64,000 nt of DNA from Zoogloea sp041911615. GTDB lineage: Bacteria > Pseudomonadota > Gammaproteobacteria > Burkholderiales > Rhodocyclaceae. Shown piece after piece: positions 23,081 to 31,750 of the stretch (position 1 is its first letter; every line of letters starts with the position of its first letter). The DNA lies in the NCBI RefSeq assembly GCF_041911615.1, contig NZ_JAYROR010000127.1, positions 1 to 64,000 on the forward strand, read 5' to 3'. A model generated the notes under the pieces. That model did not search any database and was not told the origin of the DNA. It worked only from the letters and a program-made list of their open reading frames with translations. Both the position numbers and the translations under genes were made by a program.

Positions 23081-23935
23081 ATGAAGCAATCAATTCTGGC
23101 CTTTGGCCGTTTTCAGGTCGATCTGTCGACGCCGAAGATCATGGCCATCATCAACGTCACGACGGATTCGTTCTCGGGTGATGGGAATCCGGCGCTCGAT
23201 GTCGCATTGCGTGCTGCGGAAAGGGCGCTTGAGCAGGGCGCCGACATGCTGGACATCGGTGGTGAGTCATCGCGCCCCGGATCCCTTCCTGTTCCGGAGC
23301 AGCAGGAACTCGACCGCGTCGTTCCGCTCGTCGAGGCCCTTGCTTCGTTCGGGGTGCCGTTGTCTGTGGACACGGTCAAGCCCGCCGTGATGCGCGAGTC
23401 GATTCGCGTGGGCGCCGATCTGATCAACGATATCGCGGCCTTTCGCGCGCCCGGGGCGATAGAGGCAGTGAGGGACACGGCTGCGGCGTTATGTGTCATG
23501 CACATGCAGGGCGAGCCGGGTACCATGCAGCAGGCGCCCCATTATCAGGATGTGCTGGGAGAGGTTGAGGCGTTTCTCAACGCGCGGGTACAGATCTTGC
23601 GCGCCAATGGCGTCGCGCCGGATCGTATCCTGCTGGATCCAGGTTTCGGTTTCGGCAAGACGCTCGAGCACAATCTGCTGCTGCTGCGTCAGCTCGAAGC
23701 CTTTGGGGCGCATGGCTACCCGGTGCTGGTCGGCATGTCGCGGAAAACCATGCTGGGTGCCATTACCGGACGTGAGGTTGGCGAGCGTGTCGTGGCGGGC
23801 GCCGCTGCGGCGCTGGTTGCCGTTCAGCGCGGTGCGCGCATCGTGCGCACCCATGACGTTGGCGCGACCCGTGACGTTTTGCGCTTGTGGAGCGCGCTAG
23901 AAAACATTCCTGTCGCCAATCTTGCGGCAAAATGA
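23081..23935 (+). CDS. folP: Dihydropteroate synthase
   Basis: Condenses p-aminobenzoate with the pterin pyrophosphate in folate synthesis; the sulfonamide target. It has 284 residues. TIM-barrel motifs are IMAIINVTTDSFSGDG (about 23-38), DIGGESSRPG (about 60-69) and, near the C-terminus, SRKTMLG. The start has GAGG seven bases upstream. It is followed 35 nt later by glmM, the conserved ftsH-folP-glmM order. Confidence 0.96.
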   Translation: MKQSILAFGRFQVDLSTPKIMAIINVTTDSFSGDGNPALDVALRAAERALEQGADMLDIGGESSRPGSLPVPEQQELDRVVPLVEALASFGVPLSVDTVKPAVMRESIRVGADLINDIAAFRAPGAIEAVRDTAAALCVMHMQGEPGTMQQAPHYQDVLGEVEAFLNARVQILRANGVAPDRILLDPGFGFGKTLEHNLLLLRQLEAFGAHGYPVLVGMSRKTMLGAITGREVGERVVAGAAAALVAVQRGARIVRTHDVGATRDVLRLWSALENIPVANLAAK

Positions 23936-23970
23936 TGGGTTCATGAACAGCGTCTTTGTGTGAGGGGAAA

Positions 23971-25323
23971 ATGTCTAGACGGTATTTCGGTACGGATGGT
24001 GTACGCGGCTGCGTTGGCGAATCGCCCATTACGCCGGAGTTTGGCCTGCGCTTGGGCTACGCCGCGGGGAAAACGCTGGTTGCCCACGAGCATCTGCGTC
24101 CGGGCGAGCGACCGGCGGTCATCATCGGCAAGGACACCCGGATTTCCGGCTACATGCTCGAGTCGGCCCTCGAGGCTGGGTTTTCCGCCGCGGGTGTCGA
24201 TGTCTATCTCGCAGGACCGCTGCCGACCCCGGCTATCGCGTATCTGACGCGCGCACTGCGTCTGCAGGTTGGTGTGGTGATCTCGGCGTCTCACAATCCG
24301 TTCCAGGATAACGGGATCAAGTTCTTCTCTGCCGCGGGGACCAAGCTGCCCGATTCGGTCGAACTCGAGATCGAGGCGCGACTCGACGAGCCGATGGGAT
24401 GCGAGCCGTCTGCACGCCTGGGCAAGGCGCAGCGCATCGACGATGCGCGCGGCCGTTACGTGGAGTTTTGCAAGAACACGTTCCCGAACGAACTCGACCT
24501 GCGCGGCATGAAAATCGCACTCGATTGTGCGCACGGTGCGGCGTACATGGTTGCGCCCAAGGTTTTCCATGAGCTCGGCGCAGAGTTGGTGTTGGTTGGT
24601 GCGGAACCGAACGGGACGAACATCAATGACAAGGTGGGGGCGACGTCGCCCCAGAGCATTCGCGAAGCCGTGCTCTCCAGCGGTGCCGATCTCGGCATTG
24701 CCCTTGATGGCGATGGCGACCGGATCGTGATGGTGGACGCCAAGGGCAACATTTACGACGGCGACAAGCTGCTCTACGTGATTGCCAAGGCCGCCAAGGC
24801 CGACGGGCAGGCCAATGGCGTCGTGGGGACGCTGATGAGCAATCTGGGTTTCGAACATGCGGTGGGGCGTCTGGGGCTGCCGTTCGCCCGGGCCAAGGTC
24901 GGCGACCGCTACGTGCTTGAAATGATGCACGAGAAGGGCTGGAAGCTCGGTGGCGAGAATTCGGGCCACATCATCTGCCTGGATCGCCATACGACCGGGG
25001 ACGGCATCATTGCCGGTCTGCAGGTGCTTGCGGCGCTGTGCAAGCAGAATTCGACCCTCGACGAGATGTGCGCGGACCTGGTCTTCTATCCCCAGAAGCT
25101 CGTGAATGTGCCGATCAAGGCGGGTTTTGCGTGGGCGTCGAGCCGCTCGATCAACGACGCGGTGGCGAGCGCGAATGTCGAGTTGGCGGAGCGGGGCAGG
25201 GTGCTGCTTCGTCCGTCGGGCACCGAGCCGTTGTTGCGGGTGATGGTCGAGGGTGAGGACGCCGCTCAGGTGGACCGGATCGCGCATGGTCTGGCTGAAG
25301 TCGTGCGAGCCGCTGCAGCCTAA
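23971..25323 (+). CDS. glmM: Phosphoglucosamine mutase
   Basis: Converts glucosamine-6-phosphate to glucosamine-1-phosphate for UDP-GlcNAc. It has 450 residues from MSRRYFGTDGVRG with AGGGGAAA upstream. The active-site serine is in ISASHNPFQDNGIKFF, the metal loop in ALDGDGDR, the sugar loop in GGENSGH and the phosphate loop in RPSGTEPLLRV. The next gene, pstS, has its own Pho-type promoter. Confidence 0.97.
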   Translation: MSRRYFGTDGVRGCVGESPITPEFGLRLGYAAGKTLVAHEHLRPGERPAVIIGKDTRISGYMLESALEAGFSAAGVDVYLAGPLPTPAIAYLTRALRLQVGVVISASHNPFQDNGIKFFSAAGTKLPDSVELEIEARLDEPMGCEPSARLGKAQRIDDARGRYVEFCKNTFPNELDLRGMKIALDCAHGAAYMVAPKVFHELGAELVLVGAEPNGTNINDKVGATSPQSIREAVLSSGADLGIALDGDGDRIVMVDAKGNIYDGDKLLYVIAKAAKADGQANGVVGTLMSNLGFEHAVGRLGLPFARAKVGDRYVLEMMHEKGWKLGGENSGHIICLDRHTTGDGIIAGLQVLAALCKQNSTLDEMCADLVFYPQKLVNVPIKAGFAWASSRSINDAVASANVELAERGRVLLRPSGTEPLLRVMVEGEDAAQVDRIAHGLAEVVRAAAA

Positions 25324-25353
25324 TTCGCCGCCGAATTATTGCTGCACTGCGAT

Positions 25354-25387
25354 ATGTAACAAATCTGAAATTTACAGTTCGTAGAAT
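25354..25387 (+). promoter_or_regulatory. Pho box and -10 of the pstSCAB promoter
   Basis: ATGTAAC-AAAT-CTGAAAT (25354-25371) fits the 7-4-7 direct-repeat PhoB box (consensus CTGTCAT-A/T-rich-CTGTCAT). A TAGAAT -10 (25382-25387) lies 10 nt downstream, the spacing known from E. coli Pho promoters. This implies PhoB activation under phosphate starvation. Confidence 0.65.
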
Positions 25388-25391
25388 GAAG

Positions 25392-25437
25392 CCCGGTGCC
25401 AGTCTGTCTTGAGTGCAGGCTGCCACCGGGTTTGTTT
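25392..25437 (+). terminator. Terminator-like hairpin at the start of the pstS leader
   Basis: CCCGGTG-C-CAG (25392-25402) pairs with CTG-C-CACCGGG (25420-25430), followed by TTTGTTTT. It starts about at the predicted pstS transcription start, so it may end glmM read-through or form a 5' hairpin of the pst mRNA. Confidence 0.5.
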
Positions 25438-25487
25438 TGGGTTCTTCCGCCGGATGTCCCGCGGTGCCCGCTACGATGGAGAATTTC

Positions 25488-26525
25488 ATGCAAGGTTTCA
25501 TTCGCGCCTGTACTTTTGTTGTTGCCATGAGTGGCGCTGCCGCTGCGCATGCGGTTGACATCACCGGTGCCGGGGCAACCTTCCCGTATCCGATCTATTC
25601 GAAATGGGCCGAGGTTTACAAGGCCAAGACCGGTGTTGGCCTGAATTACCAGTCGATCGGGTCCGGTGGTGGCATCAAGCAGATCAAGGCCAAGACCGTC
25701 GATTTCGGCGCTTCCGACATGCCCCTGAAGGCTGAAGACCTCGAGAAGGATGGTCTGGTCCAGTTCCCGGCCGTGATCGGTGGGGTGGTGCCGGTGGTCA
25801 ACCTCGAAGGGATCGCGCCGGGGCACATGAAGATGACCGGCTCCGTGCTGGCCGACATTTACATGGGCAAGATCAAGAAGTGGAACGATCCCGCGATCGT
25901 GGCACTCAATGCCGGCCTGAAGCTGCCGGACGAGAACATCACCGTCGTGCGCCGCGCTGATGGTTCAGGCACCACTTTCCTCTTCACCAACTACCTTTCG
26001 AAGGTGAATGTCGAGTGGAAGGATAAGGTCGGTGCAGGCACCGCCGTGCAGTGGCCGGAAGGCGTGGGTGGCAAGGGCAACGAAGGGGTTGCGTCCTACG
26101 TTCAGCGTATCAAGGGTGGGATCGGCTACGTCGAATACGCTTACGCCAAGAAGAACAAGATGATTCACCTGGCGCTGAAGAACAAGGCCGGTGAGTTCGT
26201 GCAGCCCGATGACCTGACCTTCCAGGCGGCGGCGTCCTACGCCGAGTGGAACAAGGTGCCGGGTTTCGGTGAAATCCTGACCGACCAGCCGGGCAAGACC
26301 AGCTGGCCGATCACCGGCGCCAGCTTCGTGCTGATGCACAAGGTGCAGGCCGATCCGGCCAAGGGTGCCGAAGTGCTGAAGTTCTTCGACTGGGCGTTCA
26401 AGAACGGTCAGAAGATCGCCGAGGAGCTCGATTATGTCGCGCTGCCGGCCGGCCTGGTGAAGCAGATTGATGGTGCCTGGCGTACTTCCCTCAAGGATGG
26501 TTCCGGTAACCCGGTCCTGAAGTAA
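25488..26525 (+). CDS. pstS: Periplasmic phosphate-binding protein PstS
   Basis: The high-affinity phosphate receptor of the Pst ABC importer. It has 345 residues from the ATG at 25488 with GGAG six bases upstream. The signal peptide MQGFIRACTFVVAMSGAAAAHA is followed by the mature start VDITGAGATFPYPIY, typical of PstS. Phosphate-contact segments are GSGGGIKQ, FGASDMPL and RRADGSGTTF. First gene of pstSCAB. Confidence 0.97.
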   Translation: MQGFIRACTFVVAMSGAAAAHAVDITGAGATFPYPIYSKWAEVYKAKTGVGLNYQSIGSGGGIKQIKAKTVDFGASDMPLKAEDLEKDGLVQFPAVIGGVVPVVNLEGIAPGHMKMTGSVLADIYMGKIKKWNDPAIVALNAGLKLPDENITVVRRADGSGTTFLFTNYLSKVNVEWKDKVGAGTAVQWPEGVGGKGNEGVASYVQRIKGGIGYVEYAYAKKNKMIHLALKNKAGEFVQPDDLTFQAAASYAEWNKVPGFGEILTDQPGKTSWPITGASFVLMHKVQADPAKGAEVLKFFDWAFKNGQKIAEELDYVALPAGLVKQIDGAWRTSLKDGSGNPVLK

Positions 26526-26620
26526 GTCGCTTCGTTACCCGCAGCGGGTGGGTGGGCGGCAGGGACTGCTCCCATCCATCCGCACTTGTCTTTCTTCGGT
26601 TAATCAAACGGTGAGCCGCA

Positions 26621-27667
26621 ATGTCTTCCCATAGCTCTGTACTCGAATCGGGCTCCGCTCCCGGCGGTGGTTCGATCGGCCTGGCTGAAGCCGAGGCAGG
26701 AGTGAAGCTGCCGCAGCCGCCCCGTGATCGGATGCGGGCGCAGCGTTTTCAGGATGCGCTCTTTCATCACGTCACCCGCTTCTTCGCATTCTCCGTTCTG
26801 GCGATTCTCGTCGCGATTCTTGCTTCGCTTCTTTATGGCGCGTGGCCCGCGCTGAAGGAGTTTGGCGCAGCCTTTCCGTTCAGTGCCGAATGGAATCCGG
26901 TCACCGACCGGTTCGGTGGCCTGATTTCCGTCTACGGCACGCTGGCGACGTCGTTCATCGCCTTGCTCGTGGCGATTCCGGTGAGCTTCGGCATCGCGAT
27001 CTTTCTGACCGAGCTGTGCCCGCCCACATTGCGTGGGCCGCTGGGCGTGGCGGTCGAGTTGCTCGCAGCGGTGCCCAGCATCATCTACGGTATGTGGGGC
27101 TTGTTCGTCTTTGCGCCGCTGTTCGCCGATTACATTCAGCCGCTTCTTTCGTCCACCGTTGGGCAGTTGCCCCTTGTCGGTAGCCTGTTCCAGGGGCCCC
27201 AGAACGGTATCGGCATTCTCTCGGCGGGTCTCATCCTGTCGGTCATGGTTATCCCGTTCATCGCCTCTGTGATGCGTGACGTTTTCGAGGTCGTGCCGGG
27301 CATCCTGAAGGAGTCCGCTTACGGCCTGGGGGCGACGACCTGGGAAGTGGTCTGGAATGTTGTACTGCCTTACACCCGTGTCGGTGTGATCGGTGGCGTC
27401 ATGCTCGGCCTCGGTCGCGCGCTGGGTGAAACGATGGCGGTCACCTTCGTGATCGGCAACGCCCATCGCATCAGTCCGTCGCTTTACGAAGCAGGCAACA
27501 GTATCGCCTCCACGCTGGCCAACGAATTTGCCGAGGCGGCGTCGGATCTGCACGTGTCGTCGCTGATCGCCCTCGGCTTGATCCTGTTTTTTGTGACCTT
27601 CGTCGTCCTGGCACTTTCGAAAGTGCTGCTGATGCGCCTGGGCCGTAGTGAAGGGGAGAAGACCTGA
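26621..27667 (+). CDS. pstC: Phosphate ABC transporter permease PstC
   Basis: A 348-residue inner-membrane permease subunit with six predicted membrane helices and the cytoplasmic EAA-type loop (KESAYGLGATTWEVVWNVVLPYTRVGVIGG) that docks on PstB. A hydrophilic N-terminal extension of about 45 residues precedes the first helix. It lies 95 nt after pstS, and its stop shares one base with the pstA start. Confidence 0.96.
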   Translation: MSSHSSVLESGSAPGGGSIGLAEAEAGVKLPQPPRDRMRAQRFQDALFHHVTRFFAFSVLAILVAILASLLYGAWPALKEFGAAFPFSAEWNPVTDRFGGLISVYGTLATSFIALLVAIPVSFGIAIFLTELCPPTLRGPLGVAVELLAAVPSIIYGMWGLFVFAPLFADYIQPLLSSTVGQLPLVGSLFQGPQNGIGILSAGLILSVMVIPFIASVMRDVFEVVPGILKESAYGLGATTWEVVWNVVLPYTRVGVIGGVMLGLGRALGETMAVTFVIGNAHRISPSLYEAGNSIASTLANEFAEAASDLHVSSLIALGLILFFVTFVVLALSKVLLMRLGRSEGEKT

Positions 27668-28512
27668 TGAGTGAGACGACTGCGCTTTACCGCAAGCGGG
27701 TGCGGACCAATCGACTCGCCTTGCTGCTGTCGATGTGCGCAATGGTCATCGGCATGAGCTTTCTGGCATGGATCCTGATGGTGCTGGTGTACAAGGGCTT
27801 CGGGGCGCTGAGCCTGTCGCTCTTCACCCAACCGACGCCGGCTCCGGGCTCCGAGGGTGGTTTGTTCAACGCGATCCTGGGCAGCCTGATGATGGTGGGC
27901 GTGTCCACCTTCATCGCCACGCCGATCGGGATTCTGGCGGGTGTCTATTTGTCGGAGTTCGGTCGAAAGGGCTGGCTGGCCCCGACTACCCGATTCATCA
28001 ACGACATCCTGTTGTCGGCGCCTTCGATTGTTATCGGCGTTTTCATTTATGCCGTCTATGTCGCTCAGGTGCAGCACTTTTCAGGCTGGGCGGGTTCGCT
28101 GGCGCTGGCCTTGATCGCCATTCCGGTGGTGGTGCGTACCACCGAGAATATGCTCAACCTGGTGCCGGCGAGTCTGCGCGAGGCAGCCTCGGCACTCGGC
28201 GCACCGCGCTGGAAGGTCGTGCTGCAGGTGGTCCTGCGGGCGGCTCGGGCGGGTGTGCTGACCGGCATCCTGCTGGCTGTGGCCCGTGTCAGTGGCGAGA
28301 CGGCGCCGCTGCTCTTCACCGCGCTCAATAATCAATTCACGAGCTACGATCTGAATGGCCCGATGGCCAACCTCCCGGTCGTGATCTTCCAGTTCGCCAT
28401 GAGCCCGTACGAAAACTGGAACTCGCTGGCGTGGGGTGGGGCGATCCTCATCACCTTCGGCGTGCTCTGCCTGAACATCGTCGTTCGCACCCTGTTCCGC
28501 AAAAAGATCTAG
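27667..28512 (+). CDS. pstA: Phosphate ABC transporter permease PstA
   Basis: A 281-residue partner permease of PstC with six predicted membrane helices and the EAA loop (LREAASALGAPRWKVVLQVVLRAARAGVLTG). It starts within the pstC stop (TGATG) and is followed by pstB after 10 nt, so the operon is tightly coupled. Confidence 0.96.
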   Translation: MSETTALYRKRVRTNRLALLLSMCAMVIGMSFLAWILMVLVYKGFGALSLSLFTQPTPAPGSEGGLFNAILGSLMMVGVSTFIATPIGILAGVYLSEFGRKGWLAPTTRFINDILLSAPSIVIGVFIYAVYVAQVQHFSGWAGSLALALIAIPVVVRTTENMLNLVPASLREAASALGAPRWKVVLQVVLRAARAGVLTGILLAVARVSGETAPLLFTALNNQFTSYDLNGPMANLPVVIFQFAMSPYENWNSLAWGGAILITFGVLCLNIVVRTLFRKKI

Positions 28513-28522
28513 GAAATCCATC

Positions 28523-29359
28523 ATGCAATCTCCTGTAGCCACCAAGCGCGACATGTCCTTCACGCAATTGCGTGACGAACCGGCGGCGGTCGCCGCTGCC
28601 GGCATGGCGCCGAAGATCAAGATCCGCAACCTGGACTTCTTCTACGGCTCCTTCCAGGGCCTGAAGCATATCGACCTGGATATCAACGAAGGCATGGTGA
28701 CCGCCTTCATCGGACCGTCGGGTTGTGGCAAATCGACGCTGCTGCGGACGTTGAACCGCATGTACGACCTCTACCCCGGCCAGCGCGCCACCGGCGAGAT
28801 CCTGCTCAATGGCAAGAATGTGCTCGATCCCGACCAGGACGTGAATGCCCTGCGCGCCAAGGTTGGCATGGTTTTTCAGAAGCCGACGCCGTTTCCGATG
28901 TCGATCTACGAGAACATCGCCTTCGGCGTGCGCCTTTACGAAAACCTCTCGCGCGCCGATATGGACAACCGCGTGGAGTGGGCGCTGCGCAAGGCTGCGC
29001 TGTGGGACGAGGTGAAGAGCAAGCTCAATCAGAGCGGCCTTTCCCTGTCGGGCGGCCAGCAGCAGCGTCTGTGCATCGCCCGCGGCGTGGCTGTCAAGCC
29101 GGAAGTCTTGCTGCTCGACGAACCGACTTCTGCGCTGGATCCGATTTCGACCGCAAAGGTCGAGGAGCTCGTGCATGAGCTCAAGAGCGAATATACGATC
29201 GCCATCGTGACCCACAACATGCAGCAGGCTGCACGCGTTTCGGACTACACGGCTTACATGTACTTGGGCGAGCTGGTGGAGTTCGGGCTCACGGATGAGA
29301 TCTTCATCAAGCCCAAGCGCAAGGAAACCGAGGACTACATCACCGGGCGTTTTGGCTGA
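28523..29359 (+). CDS. pstB: Phosphate ABC transporter ATPase PstB
   Basis: A 278-residue ATPase that powers PstSCA. Walker A GPSGCGKST near residue 68, signature LSGGQQQRL near 173, Walker B VLLLDEPTSALDP, H-loop IVTHN. A strong terminator follows, and neither phoU nor phoB/phoR is adjacent, although phoU commonly follows pstB. Confidence 0.97.
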   Translation: MQSPVATKRDMSFTQLRDEPAAVAAAGMAPKIKIRNLDFFYGSFQGLKHIDLDINEGMVTAFIGPSGCGKSTLLRTLNRMYDLYPGQRATGEILLNGKNVLDPDQDVNALRAKVGMVFQKPTPFPMSIYENIAFGVRLYENLSRADMDNRVEWALRKAALWDEVKSKLNQSGLSLSGGQQQRLCIARGVAVKPEVLLLDEPTSALDPISTAKVEELVHELKSEYTIAIVTHNMQQAARVSDYTAYMYLGELVEFGLTDEIFIKPKRKETEDYITGRFG

Positions 29360-29386
29360 CGTGACGTGATCCGGTAGGCTGCGCGA

Positions 29387-29419
29387 AGAGGACTGGAGTG
29401 AAACCAGTCCTCTTTTTTT
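29387..29419 (+). terminator. Intrinsic terminator of pstSCAB
   Basis: AGAGGACTGG, loop AGTGAAA, CCAGTCCTCT and a run of seven T. Perfect 10-bp stem 28 nt after the pstB stop. Confidence 0.92.
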
Positions 29420-29472
29420 GACCCTTCGGCGCCGTCGCGGTAAAATTGAACGATTTGGCTTCGGTGCTCGTT

Positions 29473-30225
29473 GTGCGCAAAAAGCTTGTTGTCGGAAACT
29501 GGAAAATGAATGGCAGCCTGGCCCGCAATGCAGCGTTGCTGGGTGGTCTGAAGGCCGCAGCGGTCGGTGGCGAAGTGGAGCGGGTGGTCTGTCCGCCTTA
29601 TCCTTATCTTGTTCAGGCGATCGAGTCGCTCGCCGGTGTTCCGATTGCGGTCGGAGCGCAGAATCTCAGTGCGATCAAGGAGGGGGCGCACACCGGTGAG
29701 GTCAGTGCGTCGATGTTGACGGATCTTGGTTGCAGGTGGGTGATTGTCGGCCACTCCGAGCGTCGTAATCTCTACGGTGAGGATGATGTCGCGGTGGCGG
29801 CAAAGGTTCAGGCGGCGCTGGATGCGAAGCTGATGCCGATTCTCTGTGTCGGCGAAACGCTGTCGCAGCGGGAGGCCGGCCAGGCCGAGTCGATCGTCCA
29901 TCGGCAACTGGATGGTGTGGTCTCTGTCTTGGGGGCTGAGCGAGCTGGAGCGGTCGTCGTGGCCTACGAGCCGGTGTGGGCGATCGGGACGGGTCGGACG
30001 GCTAGTCCCGAGCAGGCGCAGGCGATACATGCATCCATTCGTGCCTTTCTGGCCAGTCGTGGCGTGAATGCGGCGGAAGTGCGGCTGCTGTATGGCGGTA
30101 GTGTCACTGCGGCCAATGCTGCGTCGCTGTTTGCTCAGGCGGACATCGATGGCGCACTCGTGGGGGGGGCTTCGCTTCAGGTGGAAGGTTTTTCTGAGAT
30201 TTGTGTGGCTGCGGCCGCGTCTTGA
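29473..30225 (+). CDS. tpiA: Triosephosphate isomerase
   Basis: Interconverts dihydroxyacetone phosphate and glyceraldehyde-3-phosphate. It has 250 residues from the GTG at 29473 (VRKKLVVGNWKMNGS fits the family start); a TTG at 29446 would add nine residues. Catalytic Lys lies in GNWKMNG, His in IVGHSERR, Glu in VVAYEPVWAIGTG, phosphate loop LLYGGSV. It is 21 nt upstream of secG; tpiA-secG-tRNA-Leu-nuo is a common proteobacterial order. Confidence 0.95.
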   Translation: MRKKLVVGNWKMNGSLARNAALLGGLKAAAVGGEVERVVCPPYPYLVQAIESLAGVPIAVGAQNLSAIKEGAHTGEVSASMLTDLGCRWVIVGHSERRNLYGEDDVAVAAKVQAALDAKLMPILCVGETLSQREAGQAESIVHRQLDGVVSVLGAERAGAVVVAYEPVWAIGTGRTASPEQAQAIHASIRAFLASRGVNAAEVRLLYGGSVTAANAASLFAQADIDGALVGGASLQVEGFSEICVAAAAS

Positions 30226-30246
30226 GTTGTTCGATTGGAGATCGTG

Positions 30247-30609
30247 ATGGGTGGGGTGGTTTTTTCGATTGTACTGACGATTCATGTGCTGGCTGGTCTG
30301 GGTGTCATTGGTCTTGTGTTGATGCAGCACGGCAAGGGGGCTGACATGGGGGCTGCGTTTGGTAGTGGGGCGTCCGGCAGTCTGTTTGGATCTTCCGGTT
30401 CGGCCAACTTTCTGAGTCGCACCACTGCAGCGCTTGCGGCTGTCTTTTTTGTCACTAGCTTGGGCTTGAGTTACCTCGCGGGTGCGAAGGCGCCGGCATC
30501 GAAGAGTGTCATGGAAGGTGTGGCGGTTTCCAAACCCGCGGAAGCCCCGGCAGTGGCGCCCGCGGCGCCTGCGGATGATGCTTCCAAGGCCAAGGATATC
30601 CCTCGGTAA
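30247..30609 (+). CDS. secG: Preprotein translocase subunit SecG
   Basis: An accessory membrane subunit of the SecYEG channel. It has 120 residues from the ATG at 30247 (GGAG six bases upstream). Two membrane helices (about 3-25 and 55-75) flank the conserved LMQHGKGADMGAAFGSGASGSLFGSSGSANFLSR-type loop. The C-terminal tail is Ala/Pro-rich and variable in the family. Confidence 0.94.
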   Translation: MGGVVFSIVLTIHVLAGLGVIGLVLMQHGKGADMGAAFGSGASGSLFGSSGSANFLSRTTAALAAVFFVTSLGLSYLAGAKAPASKSVMEGVAVSKPAEAPAVAPAAPADDASKAKDIPR

Positions 30610-30624
30610 ACCCTTAAGCAAAGC

Positions 30625-30653
30625 TTGGCGCAGTGGGGTGATTGCCTTATAAT
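30625..30653 (+). promoter_or_regulatory. Promoter of tRNA-Leu (and possibly nuo)
   Basis: TTGGCG (30625-30630), 17-nt spacer, perfect TATAAT (30648-30653), then a GC-rich discriminator GCGCGGC typical of stringently controlled stable-RNA promoters. The tRNA begins 20 nt downstream. Confidence 0.8.
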
Positions 30654-30673
30654 GCGCGGCATCAAATGAACCA

Positions 30674-30758
30674 GCCGACGTGGTGAAATTGGTAGACACG
30701 CTATCTTGAGGGGGTAGTGGCGAAAGCCGTATGAGTTCGAGTCTCATCGTCGGCACCA
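30674..30758 (+). tRNA. tRNA-Leu (anticodon GAG)
   Basis: An 85-nt class-II tRNA with CCA encoded. The acceptor stem is GCCGACG/CGTCGGC with discriminator A. The D-arm region is TGGTGAAATTGGTAGACAC. The anticodon stem CTATC/GGTAG encloses loop TTGAGGG, giving anticodon GAG at 30708-30710. A long variable arm precedes the GTTCGAG T-loop. It reads CUC and CUU leucine codons. Confidence 0.95.
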
Positions 30759-30772
30759 TAAAATAAGTCAGT

Positions 30773-30796
30773 CGCCCGCATTCAGCGGGCGTTTGC
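30773..30796 (+). terminator. Terminator-like hairpin between tRNA-Leu and nuoA
   Basis: CGCCCGC, loop ATTCA, GCGGGCG, then TTT. A perfect 7-bp stem 15 nt after the tRNA. The T-tract is short, so partial read-through into nuo is likely. Confidence 0.6.
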
Positions 30797-30840
30797 TTGA
30801 AAGGCAGCGCCGAACTGCCATCGTTGCGGGAGCTCAGGTT

Positions 30841-31215
30841 ATGTTGGAATCCTACTTTCCAGTTCTTGTCTTCATCCTGTTTGCGGCCGCCTTCGGTCTT
30901 ATTCCCATCGTTGCAGGCTGGGTGCTCGGTCCGAGCAAGCCCGACGCCGAAAAACTATCTCCTTTTGAATGTGGTTTTGAGCCGTTTGAAGATGCGCGCA
31001 TCAAATTCGATGTCCGCTACTACCTGATGGCCATCCTGTTCATTCTCTTTGATCTCGAAATTGCATTTCTCTTCCCGTGGGCGACCATCCTAAGGGAGAT
31101 TGCAGCCAATGAATCCATTCGGCTGTTTGGCTTTTTCGAAATGCTTGTCTTTCTGGGCATTCTTTTGCTCGGTTATATCTACGTGTGGAAAAAAGGGGCT
31201 CTCGACTGGGAGTAA
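30841..31215 (+). CDS. nuoA: NADH-quinone oxidoreductase subunit A
   Basis: A 124-residue membrane subunit of complex I with three helices and the conserved KPDAEKLSPFECGFEPFEDARIKFDVRYYLMAILFILFDLE-type loop and helix. The ATG at 30841 was chosen over an in-frame upstream start because MLESYFPVLVF is the usual N-terminus. First of the 14 nuo genes. No clear dedicated promoter was found, so transcription may come through from the tRNA promoter. Confidence 0.96.
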   Translation: MLESYFPVLVFILFAAAFGLIPIVAGWVLGPSKPDAEKLSPFECGFEPFEDARIKFDVRYYLMAILFILFDLEIAFLFPWATILREIAANESIRLFGFFEMLVFLGILLLGYIYVWKKGALDWE

Positions 31216-31262
31216 GCCTCAGCTGCCTCTTGTGCATATAAATTGTTGGCTAAAGGGCGTCT

Positions 31263-31739
31263 ATGAGCATCGAAGGGGTTTTCAAGGAAGGTTTTGTTAC
31301 GACTTCCCTTGATACGGTAATCAACTGGACTCGTACGGGTTCGCTCTGGCCGATGACCTTCGGTCTTGCATGTTGTGCGGTCGAGATGATTCATGCGGGT
31401 TGTTCCCGTTACGACCTTGATCGTTTTGGCGTGGTGTTTCGCCCGAGTCCGCGTCAATCCGACTTGATGATCGTTGCGGGTACGCTGTGCAACAAGATGG
31501 CTCCCGCCTTGCGTAAGGTTTATGACCAGATGTCTGAGCCGCGCTGGGTGATCTCGATGGGGTCGTGTGCGAATGGTGGTGGTTATTACCATTATTCCTA
31601 CTCGGTCGTGCGTGGCTGCGACAGAATTGTCCCCGTGGATGTCTATGTTCCTGGCTGCCCTCCCACTGCGGAAGCGCTGCTCTACGGCATCGTTCAATTG
31701 CAAAACAAGATCAAGCGTGAGTCCACGATTGCTCGCTGA
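31263..31739 (+). CDS. nuoB: NADH-quinone oxidoreductase subunit B
   Basis: A 158-residue peripheral subunit that holds the terminal [4Fe-4S] cluster N2, which reduces quinone. Cluster ligands are visible in GLACCAVEM (adjacent cysteines), GTLCNKMAP-type and VPGCPPTAEALLYGI segments. It lies 47 nt after nuoA and 11 nt before nuoC. Confidence 0.97.
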   Translation: MSIEGVFKEGFVTTSLDTVINWTRTGSLWPMTFGLACCAVEMIHAGCSRYDLDRFGVVFRPSPRQSDLMIVAGTLCNKMAPALRKVYDQMSEPRWVISMGSCANGGGYYHYSYSVVRGCDRIVPVDVYVPGCPPTAEALLYGIVQLQNKIKRESTIAR

Positions 31740-31750
31740 GTGCAGAAAAG

